64,000 nt of DNA from Mucilaginibacter sp. (GTDB lineage: Bacteria > Bacteroidota > Bacteroidia > Sphingobacteriales > Sphingobacteriaceae), in NCBI GenBank assembly GCA_028287895.1, contig JAQBOV010000050.1:1-64000 (forward strand), written 5' to 3'. A program made the translations under genes and the position numbers. The notes below the pieces were generated by a model. That model was not told the DNA's origin, did not search any database, and saw only the letters and a list, made by a program, of their open reading frames with translations. How positions within the stretch are numbered: the stretch's first letter is position 1; every line of letters begins with the position of its first letter. Positions 27,049 through 34,836 of the stretch are shown in pieces.

Positions 27049-27945
27049 ATGCAAATCTTGGTAGCAGGATGGTTTAGTTTTAAAGGAATGGGCGCTACGG
27101 CCGGCGACCTTATCTCGCGTGAGATCGTTTGCTCCTGGTTGAGGGAAGCCGGTTTACCTTTTGATGTCGCTTTGGCCGGGCCCTGCCCACCGGAAACAGG
27201 AGTAGACTGGCGGGAAATAGATGCCGGCAAATATAATCATGTTGTTTTTGTATGTGGTCCTTTCGGAAACGGATGGCCATTGACCGAATTTCTTTCGGCC
27301 TTTTCAAATGCAAAACTTATAGGCGTTAACCTTTCTTTATTACAGTCTTTAGACACCTGGAATCCCTTTCACCTTTTATTTGAGCGTGACAGCTCGGTTG
27401 CCAGTCATCCGGATATTTCTTTTCAGGGAAAGCCGTCTGAGATACCCGTGGTTGGGGTTATTCTGGTGCATAAACAAAAGGAATACGGCAAAAGAGCTTT
27501 ACATGAAACGGCTGAAGCTGTTATTAACCGCTTTCTATGTAACACCGAGGCCGCAGTTGTATACATCGATACGGCCATTCCGAATAATAAAGGACAGCTC
27601 AGGACGCCGGCGGAGGTGGAAGCATTAATAAAGAAAATGGATTTGGTGATCACTACCCGTCTGCACGGAACAGTGCTGACACTTAAAAACGGAGTTCCTG
27701 TCATTCCAATCGATCCTATTGCAGGCGGCGCTAAAATCACTCAGCAGGTAAAAACTATCGGCTGGCCTGTACTGTTTAACGCGGAATCCTTAAATATAAG
27801 TTCACTTTCGAAAGCTTATCAGTTTTGTCTGACTCCGCAAGCGAGATTGCAGGCTGAAAAAATAGCAGAAAGATCCATCGCTGAAGTTGAAAAAATACAT
27901 CAGGCATTTGTCAGGGAGCTTAAAGTGCTGGCTGAAAGCAAATGA
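27049..27945 (+). CDS. polysaccharide pyruvyl transferase family protein
   Basis: A 298-residue protein of the PS_pyruv_trans family, whose members put pyruvate ketals on sugars of exopolysaccharides using phosphoenolpyruvate. The start MQILVAGWFSFKGMGATAGD matches the glycine-rich N-terminal segment. The family motif TTRLHGTVLTLKNGVPVIPI is near residue 203. It lacks a signal peptide. Some family members have been recruited for other tasks, so the pyruvylation is probable but not certain. It follows the ABC transporter by 26 bases. Confidence 0.8.
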   Translation: MQILVAGWFSFKGMGATAGDLISREIVCSWLREAGLPFDVALAGPCPPETGVDWREIDAGKYNHVVFVCGPFGNGWPLTEFLSAFSNAKLIGVNLSLLQSLDTWNPFHLLFERDSSVASHPDISFQGKPSEIPVVGVILVHKQKEYGKRALHETAEAVINRFLCNTEAAVVYIDTAIPNNKGQLRTPAEVEALIKKMDLVITTRLHGTVLTLKNGVPVIPIDPIAGGAKITQQVKTIGWPVLFNAESLNISSLSKAYQFCLTPQARLQAEKIAERSIAEVEKIHQAFVRELKVLAESK

Positions 27946-27987
27946 TGAATGTCCTGACACTTATTGAAAATCATTAATCAGAAAGTT

Positions 27988-29190
27988 ATGATAATTTCAG
28001 ACTTTATACTTAGTAAGCAAGAAGGTACCATAAGAGCTGAAGCAAAATTTGTATGGGAAGATAACGATCGGCCTCCGTTCACCCTGTTTGTCCAAACACG
28101 CCGGGAGTTCGAAGATTTGTTATACCCCGATCCGAACTCTTTTCTTAGAGCCGGAATTTTAAATGCCTGGCACTATGGTGAAAAACGAATCGCGGTTGAT
28201 GGTTCTCTTTGTCCGGCACTGGTGAATAATCTGGAGGGCGTATTTTTATTATTGAAAAGATGGTATCCCGATGATTTCCCCGGCAAACCGGTGATCGAAG
28301 CCCTTGATAATTACAAGCCATTACTGCCTTTTAGCAATCAGGCACTCTCCCTTTTTTCGGGTGGTGTAGATTCCGTTTGTCTTTTACGATCAAACCGGCT
28401 GTTTTATCCCAAAGGGCATCCTGATTATATTACCTCGGTGCTTTCGGTAGAATTTTCAAGAGCTCCGGTTGCTAACGATATTGAATTTGCAAACAAAGTG
28501 GAAGGACGGCTTGGCTCTGCAAAGCCGGTATTGGAAGAGGCCGGAGTCGAGGCCATACCCGTGCTTACTAATATCTGGTGGCTTAACCCCGACGGTTACT
28601 TTTACGGGCAGAAATCATATGGATCGCAACTGCTTACCACCGCTTCATTTTTTAATCGTGGTTTTTACCGGGCTTTTATAGCTTCTTCTTACGATGCCAG
28701 CTTCCTGCACAAGCCCTGGGGCTCGCATCCCCAATTGGATGCTTATTATAGCAGCTCTCATTTCCGCGTTCAGCATATAGGAACAGAAATGACCAGAATA
28801 AAGAAAGTTGAAATGCTCGCCGGGTGGCCCGTGGGTTATCATCATATGCGCGTTTGTCAGAATGACAATACCGGCAGCTATAATTGTGGCACCTGTGAAA
28901 AATGTATTCGAACCCAATTGATGCTGGAAGCTTTAGGAAAACTGAAAGGCTGCAGATCGTTCCCTAAAGACACCATAGATGGCGAATTGGTGCAATATCT
29001 TGAAACCTATGATATGCTTTACAGTACAGATCAGGTACATAATGAAGAAAGACTGTATACGTATGGAAATATCGCCGAACTGCTGGAAAAAGCAGGCAGA
29101 TATGATCTTGTAAAACCTTTAAAAGACATCCTATTAAAACTTGGGGAAAGGCATTCGCAAACAATAAAAGCTAAGGCCACCATTGAATGA
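27988..29190 (+). CDS. PP-loop ATPase with a QueC-like cysteine motif
   Basis: A 400-residue protein. An N-terminal ~110-residue domain that I do not recognise is followed by a PP-loop ATPase domain with SLFSGGVDSVCLL (P-loop SGGVDS at 124-129), as in QueC, asparagine synthetase and NAD synthetase. Near the C-terminus Cys290, Cys300, Cys303 and Cys306 form C-x9-C-x2-C-x2-C, close to the zinc site of QueC (C-x8-C-x2-C-x2-C). Such enzymes activate a carboxylate or similar group with ATP. I chose the ATG at 27988 over the TTG at 27964. It is the last gene of the glycan operon, and no queuosine gene is near, so a sugar or glycan modification is the likely task. Confidence 0.75.
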   Translation: MIISDFILSKQEGTIRAEAKFVWEDNDRPPFTLFVQTRREFEDLLYPDPNSFLRAGILNAWHYGEKRIAVDGSLCPALVNNLEGVFLLLKRWYPDDFPGKPVIEALDNYKPLLPFSNQALSLFSGGVDSVCLLRSNRLFYPKGHPDYITSVLSVEFSRAPVANDIEFANKVEGRLGSAKPVLEEAGVEAIPVLTNIWWLNPDGYFYGQKSYGSQLLTTASFFNRGFYRAFIASSYDASFLHKPWGSHPQLDAYYSSSHFRVQHIGTEMTRIKKVEMLAGWPVGYHHMRVCQNDNTGSYNCGTCEKCIRTQLMLEALGKLKGCRSFPKDTIDGELVQYLETYDMLYSTDQVHNEERLYTYGNIAELLEKAGRYDLVKPLKDILLKLGERHSQTIKAKATIE

Positions 29191-29266
29191 TATCAGATTG
29201 AAATTAAAAGGCTGAGATCGTTCATTTTACCGGCCCGGTTTTAGCTAAAATAGAATCTATCCCTAA

Positions 29267-29443
29267 CTAATTGTTTTGGCTTTTTAACCATTTGGTCAAC
29301 TCTTGATCTGAAAGCTTTTGAATGATCATTTTAATTTTGGTATTGGCTCGCTCGCAGCGGTATTGGCAGGCACCGGGACGGCAGATCGGCCGGCCGGTGC
29401 AGGCAGCAACTAAATACCCTATTTTCACCGGTGGACAATCCAT
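29267..29443 (-). CDS. 58-residue cysteine-rich protein, unknown
   Basis: A minus-strand frame from ATG (29441-29443) to TAG (29267-29269). It begins MDCPPVKIGYLVAACTGRPI and holds five cysteines (3, 15, 21, 26 and 30) in its first half, then a basic helix-like tail ending in KWLKSQNN. The clustered cysteines suggest a metal site or disulfides. It sits tail to tail with the QueC-like gene, with no competing frame. It is too short for standard gene callers. A small metal-binding or modified peptide is possible; nothing more can be said. Confidence 0.4.
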   Translation of the reverse strand: MDCPPVKIGYLVAACTGRPICRPGACQYRCERANTKIKMIIQKLSDQELTKWLKSQNN

Positions 29444-29577
29444 TTAATTTGCTTAGTTTTAAAGACCTATGGTTTAACAAAATATAATCCACCTGAGGGG
29501 TGGCTGGTCACACCCCTTTAAGCAGCGGTACTGAATCACCGGGCGAATATGATTTCTGATCATCATTCTTTTGAAAT

Positions 29578-31086
29578 ATGGAACAAAACGATAAAGCGGT
29601 TGTCCTGATCGTTGATGATAAGGAAGCTAATCTTTTTGCATTGGAACAATTGCTGATCAATAAGGACAGGATCATTCTCCGTGCCATTAACGGGCGGGAT
29701 GCCTTGGAAATTGCGCTGTCTCAATCTGTTGACCTCGTCATACTGGATGTCAGGATGCCGGAAATGGATGGCTTTGAAGTGGCCCAGATCCTGCAGTCAA
29801 CCAAAAAAACCAGGGATATCCCTATTATTTTTGCTTCAGCGGAGCGTACGGAGCACCACTTTATGATCAAAGGCTTCGAAGAAGGGGCGATCGATTACTT
29901 ATTCAAACCATTGGACCCGGAAATAGTTAAAGCAAAAGTCAACGTGCATTTAAAGATCCAGTTGCAAAAGCGCGAACTGATGGATAAAAACCTTTCTCTG
30001 CGGAAAAGTGCACTGCTGATCAATAATTCCGCCGATATAATTGGCATCATTGATGCAGAAAGCTTTAAAATAGAAGAGATCAACGAGGCTTTTACCACCA
30101 TACTTGGCTATGCTGACCAGGAGACACTGGGAACCAGTATGACCTGTTTGCTGGTTGAGGAAGATCAAGCCGGATTTAACAAACTGGTTAAACAAACAAA
30201 AGAGCATTTTGCCTTTGATACACGCGTTTATTGTAAAGACCGGAGTGTGAAATGGCTGCAGTGGAAAGTGGTGGTGCGAGATCAGAAATGGTTTGTCAAT
30301 GCAAGGGATATTACCGGCCAAAAGATAGCAGAACAGCAGGTCCAGCAATTAAATAAGGACCTGCAAGATAAGGTCGCCGAACTCATAACTGCCAATAAGG
30401 AACTGGAATCTTTTTCTTATTCCGTTTCCCATGACCTGCGGGCACCTTTAAGGGCATTAGAGGGGTATTCAAAAATCTTTGAAGAAGACCATGTGGAGAT
30501 ACTCAATGAGGATGCAAAAAGGTTATTGGCAGAAATTAAATACAATGCTAAAAAAATGGGCGCACTCATTGACGATCTGCTTTCTTTTTCCAGACTTGGG
30601 CGGCAGGCGGTAAAAAAGCAACAACTCCATACGCCGGAAATTGTCGAACGTATCATCGCCGAGATCAATCATTCCGCTCCGCTTAAAGCGACGATCAAGT
30701 TCAATGAGCTGCCCGTAACGTATGCGGATCCTTCTTTAATATACCAGGTTTGGCTGAACCTGATCTCCAACGCGATTAAATATTCACAAAAAAAAGAAAG
30801 GCCTGAGATAGAGATCGGAGGAACTGAGGCTGAAAATGAAACGACCTTTTATATAAAGGATAACGGTGCAGGATTTGATATGCGGTATGCCGGCAGATTG
30901 TTTGGTGTTTTTGAGCGGTTACATGACAGTGATGAGTTTGAGGGCACCGGTATTGGCCTGGCTATTGTTCAGCGGATAATCGCCCGCCATGGCGGCAGTA
31001 TCCGTGCCGAAGGAAAAGTAGATCAGGGGGCCGTATTTTATTTCACCTTACCTCGAATAGCCGGTAAACATGAAAAGGATACCTAG
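29578..31086 (+). CDS. hybrid sensor: receiver, PAS and histidine kinase
   Basis: A 502-residue soluble signalling protein. Residues 8-120 are a receiver domain (VDDKEAN, phospho-acceptor Asp57 in VILDVRMPEMDG, Lys110 in YLFKPLD). A PAS domain covers ~145-250 (SADIIGIIDAESFKI), then a coiled-coil linker and the HisKA domain with His285 in SVSHDLRAPLRA. The HATPase domain ends the protein with N-box ISNAIKYS and G-boxes DNGAGFD and GTGIGLAI. With no membrane segment and the receiver in front, it is probably controlled by an upstream kinase or partner. The layout is like phytochrome-type and KaiC-type cascades, but no light-sensing domain is present. Stand-alone gene. Confidence 0.9.
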   Translation: MEQNDKAVVLIVDDKEANLFALEQLLINKDRIILRAINGRDALEIALSQSVDLVILDVRMPEMDGFEVAQILQSTKKTRDIPIIFASAERTEHHFMIKGFEEGAIDYLFKPLDPEIVKAKVNVHLKIQLQKRELMDKNLSLRKSALLINNSADIIGIIDAESFKIEEINEAFTTILGYADQETLGTSMTCLLVEEDQAGFNKLVKQTKEHFAFDTRVYCKDRSVKWLQWKVVVRDQKWFVNARDITGQKIAEQQVQQLNKDLQDKVAELITANKELESFSYSVSHDLRAPLRALEGYSKIFEEDHVEILNEDAKRLLAEIKYNAKKMGALIDDLLSFSRLGRQAVKKQQLHTPEIVERIIAEINHSAPLKATIKFNELPVTYADPSLIYQVWLNLISNAIKYSQKKERPEIEIGGTEAENETTFYIKDNGAGFDMRYAGRLFGVFERLHDSDEFEGTGIGLAIVQRIIARHGGSIRAEGKVDQGAVFYFTLPRIAGKHEKDT

Positions 31087-31247
31087 CCAAAATTCTTTGC
31101 GGCTTTATTGCATGCGCGGTAATTTTGCTCAGCCGCGCCATTTTTGCTATCCGGAGCAGTAATCAATTTATTGAGACGACGCGACGGGCGGCAGACAGTC
31201 CGGCGCTGTTGGAATAATATTTGCCCGGGAGTTTAAAATTTGCCGCC

Positions 31248-31535
31248 ATGAAAACCTATTATGTTTCACTGCACATTAAAACGCCCGTAGGATTCCTAAC
31301 GTATGGTAGTTTTGAATTAGGCACCGACCGGAAAAAAGCTACCACGATTTTCAGGGAGCTTAAAGGCACGGATGAAATTTCGGAAAGCTCCATCCTGCAT
31401 CTCGATTTCACGGAGCTGGAGGAGGGGATCCCATTGCCAATACAGGTGCTGCATTGTACCATCGATGAAATTGCCGAAAACGTCCGCATCATTACGCGGG
31501 AAGTGTTCAAGGAGCTGGCGTTGAAAACGGAATGA
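31248..31535 (+). CDS. conserved small hypothetical protein
   Basis: A 95-residue soluble protein starting at the ATG 31248 (MKTYYVSLHIKTPVGFLTYG). The open frame reaches back to 31221, but the extra codons are not protein-like in context. It alternates short strands and helices, suggesting a compact alpha/beta fold, and has no signal peptide. No family recognised. It lies between a hybrid kinase and an Hsp20 gene; a stress link is only a guess. Confidence 0.55.
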   Translation: MKTYYVSLHIKTPVGFLTYGSFELGTDRKKATTIFRELKGTDEISESSILHLDFTELEEGIPLPIQVLHCTIDEIAENVRIITREVFKELALKTE

Positions 31536-31705
31536 ACAATGAAAAATTGACAGTTACACTGAAAAAATTTCCGCTCAAACTGAATTTTTTTCGCTTTTTA
31601 TCCGCTGGCATACTGCTTGTAAAGGGTTAAATAAAAATAAGATTAAAGTTTAATTGGTTAATTGTTCAATGATTTTTTAAAACTAAATTTAAAGGAGAAA
31701 AGGCC

Positions 31706-32143
31706 ATGACATTGGTTAAATTTAAAAACGACAGCAACAGCGCATTAATGCCAGGCGTTAGTGACATTTTTGAATCGATCTTTAACGACAGTTTCTTTAA
31801 CGACCGCATGGTAACGCGTGTGCCTGCGGTAAACATCAGCGAATCGGCTGAAAATTACCACATTGAGCTGGCAGCCCCAGGTTTGAAAAAACAGGATTTT
31901 AAGATTACCATAGATGATAACATCCTGAATATTTCGGTGGAACAACGTTCCGAACAAAATGACAACGGTCGTAAATATAACAAACGTGAATACAGCTACA
32001 ACTCTTTTGTGCGTTCATTCACGCTGCCGGAAGTCGCAGATCAGGGCCGGATCGACGCTGCTTACCAGGATGGCATATTGAAAATTGATGTGGCTAAAAA
32101 GGAAGAAGCAAAAACCGTTAGCCGCCAGATCGAATTAAAATAA
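31706..32143 (+). CDS. Hsp20 / alpha-crystallin small heat shock protein
   Basis: A 145-residue small heat-shock protein that holds unfolding proteins in large oligomers. The alpha-crystallin domain runs from about residue 40 (VPAVNISESAENYHIELAAPG) to 130, with the typical KREYSYNSFVRSFTLPE and the later YQDGILKIDVAKKEE. The C-terminal tail is short, with IELK in place of the usual IXI-type motif. An AAAGGAG sits about 9 bases before the ATG, a clear Shine-Dalgarno site that is unusual for this phylum and suggests high expression. It has its own terminator. Confidence 0.95.
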   Translation: MTLVKFKNDSNSALMPGVSDIFESIFNDSFFNDRMVTRVPAVNISESAENYHIELAAPGLKKQDFKITIDDNILNISVEQRSEQNDNGRKYNKREYSYNSFVRSFTLPEVADQGRIDAAYQDGILKIDVAKKEEAKTVSRQIELK

Positions 32144-32164
32144 TCAATCCATCCCGCTATTTAG

Positions 32165-32192
32165 AGGCTGCCCCCGGGGGCGGCCTTTTTTG
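32165..32192 (+). terminator. Terminator after the Hsp20 gene
   Basis: A GC-rich 9-bp stem with one G-T pair (32165-32173 and 32178-32186) and a 4-base loop, followed by TTTTTT. Confidence 0.85.
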
Positions 32193-32281
32193 TGATGTGC
32201 CCGGGTAAAGGACCTGCGGCCATAGCAGGAAATTACAATGAAATATGAAGTCCTTCGTTCATTCACTAAGATCCGTTCTAT

Positions 32282-32950
32282 TCACAATAATTTTTCAAGG
32301 TTTTCTTTATAAGCCCTGCCTACAGGAACCGACGCTCCGCCGATCTCCAGAAACTCGGTTGTATACGATTCTATTTTATTCAGGGCCACAATGAACGAGC
32401 GGTGCACCCGCATAAAGAGCCGCGGCGGAAGCATGGATTCGATCTCCTGGGTGCCTATTTTGGTGAGATAAAAGTTTTTAGCGGTGACGATCTTGATGTA
32501 CTCGCGCTGGCTTTCGATGTAAAGGATTTCCGAAAACCAGATCTTCACTTTTTTATGCTGCACATTCAGAAAAAGGTATTCTTTGGCCTGTTCCAAGGGG
32601 CTCCTGACTTTATTCACCGCCTGAAGGAAGCGGTCGAAGGCAAAGGGTTTCAGCAGGTAGTCGGTGACGTTTAGCTCAAAGCCTTCTACGGCATACTGGT
32701 GATAGGCCGTCGTCACGATGACAGCAGGCGGTTGCGCCAGCGTTTTCAAAAAGGCCATTCCTTTTAATTTGGGCAGATGGATGTCCAGGAAAATAAGGTC
32801 CGGCTGGTTATTGCGAAGATATTCCGCTGCCCGCAGCGCATCTTTAAAAGTACCGGTTAATTCCAGGAACGGCACCTGCGAGATATAGTCAGCAAGCACT
32901 TTGACCGCAAGCGGTTCATCCTCGACGATAATGCATCTGATATCAGACAT
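32282..32950 (-). CDS. LytTR-type response regulator
   Basis: A 222-residue regulator. The receiver domain has VEDEPLAV, the phospho-acceptor Asp56 in LIFLDIHLP and Lys107 in YLLKPFAF. The C-terminal LytTR DNA-binding domain (residues ~125-222) has IWFSEILYIESQREYIKI and FMRVHRSFIVALNKI. LytTR domains bind direct repeats spaced about two helical turns, and three such TTGACC repeats lie upstream of its partner kinase. It overlaps the kinase gene by 8 bases and is translated with it. Confidence 0.95.
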   Translation of the reverse strand: MSDIRCIIVEDEPLAVKVLADYISQVPFLELTGTFKDALRAAEYLRNNQPDLIFLDIHLPKLKGMAFLKTLAQPPAVIVTTAYHQYAVEGFELNVTDYLLKPFAFDRFLQAVNKVRSPLEQAKEYLFLNVQHKKVKIWFSEILYIESQREYIKIVTAKNFYLTKIGTQEIESMLPPRLFMRVHRSFIVALNKIESYTTEFLEIGGASVPVGRAYKENLEKLL

Positions 32951-33995
32951 GGCTGGCCAGGTTAATCTTCAGGGTTGCCGTAAATTGCGCCGGACCCTGG
33001 CGTACGTTTAAACTATAATCGGTATACTGCAATTCCAGCTGACGGCGCAGGTTAGAAAGGCCGATATTCTCCCTTACTACAGGCTCTCCGGTAGATTCTT
33101 CGGTGGAGTTTTTTACCAAAAAAACGAGCTGACGCTGATTTACCGAAAGATGAATATCGGCCGAAGGGTTATCCCTGGTTTCTGAAACGCCGTGCTTAAA
33201 GGCGTTTTCTACCAGCGGTACCAGCAGGAGTGGGGGGACGGCCTGTTTCATATCTTCAATATCGTAATTAAAGTTGATCCGCAGTGAATCGTCATAGCGC
33301 AGTTTTTCGAGTTCAAGGTATTCACTGATGATCCTGACCTCGTGTTCGATCGCTATAAAATCACCGCCGGTCTCATAGAGCATAAACCGTAACATCCCCG
33401 ATAGGCGAAGAATCGATTCGGGAGCCAGTTCGCTTTTATCTCTTGCGAGTGAATAAATATTATTCAGCGTGTTGAACAGGAAATGCGGGTTGGTCTGCGA
33501 CCTCAAATAATTCAGTTCGGCTTCGCGTTTCTCCAGGCGCAGCTGCTGGGCCGACAATTTTAATTGCAGGTGATTATAACGGTACTTGAATAAGCCAAAA
33601 AAGAAAACGGACAGCAGGCCATGCGGAACGATATAGCTCGTGCCCTTTTCTACCGACTTAAATTCGATCAGGGCCGTATAGATATGCAGCTGGATACCCA
33701 AGAACCGCCAGGCATATAAACCAAAGGAAAATAGTGACAGCAGGCCCGTGACCACTAACAGCCACCAAAGGGTTTTGAGGATGGCCGGCCGCTTCCTTCT
33801 TAAAAAAGGCAGTGTGTATTCAAAAAATATAAAGTTGATGACCGCGAGGTAAATCACCAGCCAGACGTTGTTGAAAAACGCGGACCAGAACGAACCCCGT
33901 GCATTGGCCGAATCAACCACCAGCCAGAACAAGAGGTAGCCCAGGGTGACCTGGATATAAAATTTAAACTGTTGTTTACTGATGTTTATTTTCAT
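32943..33995 (-). CDS. LytS-type sensor histidine kinase (His_kinase domain)
   Basis: A 350-residue inner-membrane kinase. Four membrane helices (about 13-30, 43-60, 77-95 and 122-140) have almost no periplasmic domain, so it may sense something in the membrane. The His_kinase domain has His171 in SQTNPHFLFNTLNNI, followed by an HATPase with VPPLLLVPLVENAFKHG and ENIGLSNLRRQL. It is the partner of the LytTR regulator and transcribed with it. It faces a divergent gene for a DUF4395 protein across a 158-base interval. Confidence 0.95.
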   Translation of the reverse strand: MKINISKQQFKFYIQVTLGYLLFWLVVDSANARGSFWSAFFNNVWLVIYLAVINFIFFEYTLPFLRRKRPAILKTLWWLLVVTGLLSLFSFGLYAWRFLGIQLHIYTALIEFKSVEKGTSYIVPHGLLSVFFFGLFKYRYNHLQLKLSAQQLRLEKREAELNYLRSQTNPHFLFNTLNNIYSLARDKSELAPESILRLSGMLRFMLYETGGDFIAIEHEVRIISEYLELEKLRYDDSLRINFNYDIEDMKQAVPPLLLVPLVENAFKHGVSETRDNPSADIHLSVNQRQLVFLVKNSTEESTGEPVVRENIGLSNLRRQLELQYTDYSLNVRQGPAQFTATLKINLASHV

Positions 33996-34035
33996 GATGC
34001 CGAAAGTAAAATTAGGGATTTCTGCCGATGTTGCA

Positions 34036-34083
34036 TTGACCTATATCCTGTGTTCGTTGACCATTTACCGTTGTCTGTTGACC
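34036..34083. promoter_or_regulatory. Three direct repeats at 21-bp spacing, probable LytTR operator
   Basis: TTGACC occurs at 34036-34041, 34057-34062 and 34078-34083, exactly 21 bp apart. All three lie in the divergent interval between the kinase gene (minus) and the DUF4395 gene (plus). LytTR regulators such as AgrA and ComE bind direct repeats of this period, and a LytTR regulator is encoded next door. The assignment is inference. Confidence 0.55.
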
Positions 34084-34153
34084 AGGGAATCTGCGACTTA
34101 TTTTAATGCTTATTCTTGTCTGATAAAACCGATCATTCATTAGAAATTAAAGT

Positions 34154-34828
34154 ATGAAAAAAGCAATTCAATTCGGGGAGCAGGTCGAGGGTTACGACAT
34201 CCCGGTACTTAACGAACGGGAAATCAGGGCTGCAGCCGGCATCCTGTTCCTGGTGATCTTTACTTCTTATCTGCTTATTATCCTGACCAATGATTTTGTG
34301 CTGGCCAAATACGCGATCACCCTTTTCTTTACCGACTTCGCGATCCGCGTGTTCGTAAGCCCGCGTTTCTCACCGGCGCTGATCATTGGGCGGCTGATCG
34401 TGCGCAACCAGGTGCCGGAGTATGTCGGCGCCAGGCAAAAAAAGTTTGCCTGGATCGTCGGTGTGATCCTTTCATTTACCATGCTGGTATTGATGGTCAT
34501 CGTTAACTCCTTCAGCCCGATCACCGGGATCGTCTGCCTGCTGTGTATGGTCTTCCTGTTTTTCGAGTCGGCTTTTGGCATCTGCCTGGCCTGTAAAGTC
34601 TATGCTGCGGTTTATAAGAAAAAAGCCCAGTATTGCCCGGGCGAGGTGTGCCAGGTAAAGGCCAGGGAGCCGATCCAGAAAACGTCGAAAGTGCAGTTAC
34701 TGATCGTACTGGCGTTTGTGGGGTATATATTTCTGATCGCCCGTCTCTTTAACGCTGATTTCCGGCAAAAGCCATATGATATGTTCGGGCTGTTCGGGCC
34801 GGCTAAAACGGCATCTAAAAGTAAATAA
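34154..34828 (+). CDS. DUF4395 membrane protein
   Basis: A 224-residue membrane protein with about four hydrophobic segments (~30-48, 50-65, 95-115 and 118-140) and a last one near residue 180. The PVLNEREIRAAAG start, RFSPALIIGRLIVRNQVPEYVGA and CPGEVC are family marks. DUF4395 proteins often lie beside sulfur-transfer genes; here a class V aminotransferase follows after 8 bases. The Cys pairs (GICLAC and CPGEVC) would suit a thiol or sulfur-carrying role, which is inference. Confidence 0.85.
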   Translation: MKKAIQFGEQVEGYDIPVLNEREIRAAAGILFLVIFTSYLLIILTNDFVLAKYAITLFFTDFAIRVFVSPRFSPALIIGRLIVRNQVPEYVGARQKKFAWIVGVILSFTMLVLMVIVNSFSPITGIVCLLCMVFLFFESAFGICLACKVYAAVYKKKAQYCPGEVCQVKAREPIQKTSKVQLLIVLAFVGYIFLIARLFNADFRQKPYDMFGLFGPAKTASKSK

Positions 34829-34836
34829 CGGTACCC

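Noticed and set aside
28645..28917. Minus-strand frame inside the QueC-like gene
   Set aside because: Antisense to a conserved PP-loop domain; a shadow.
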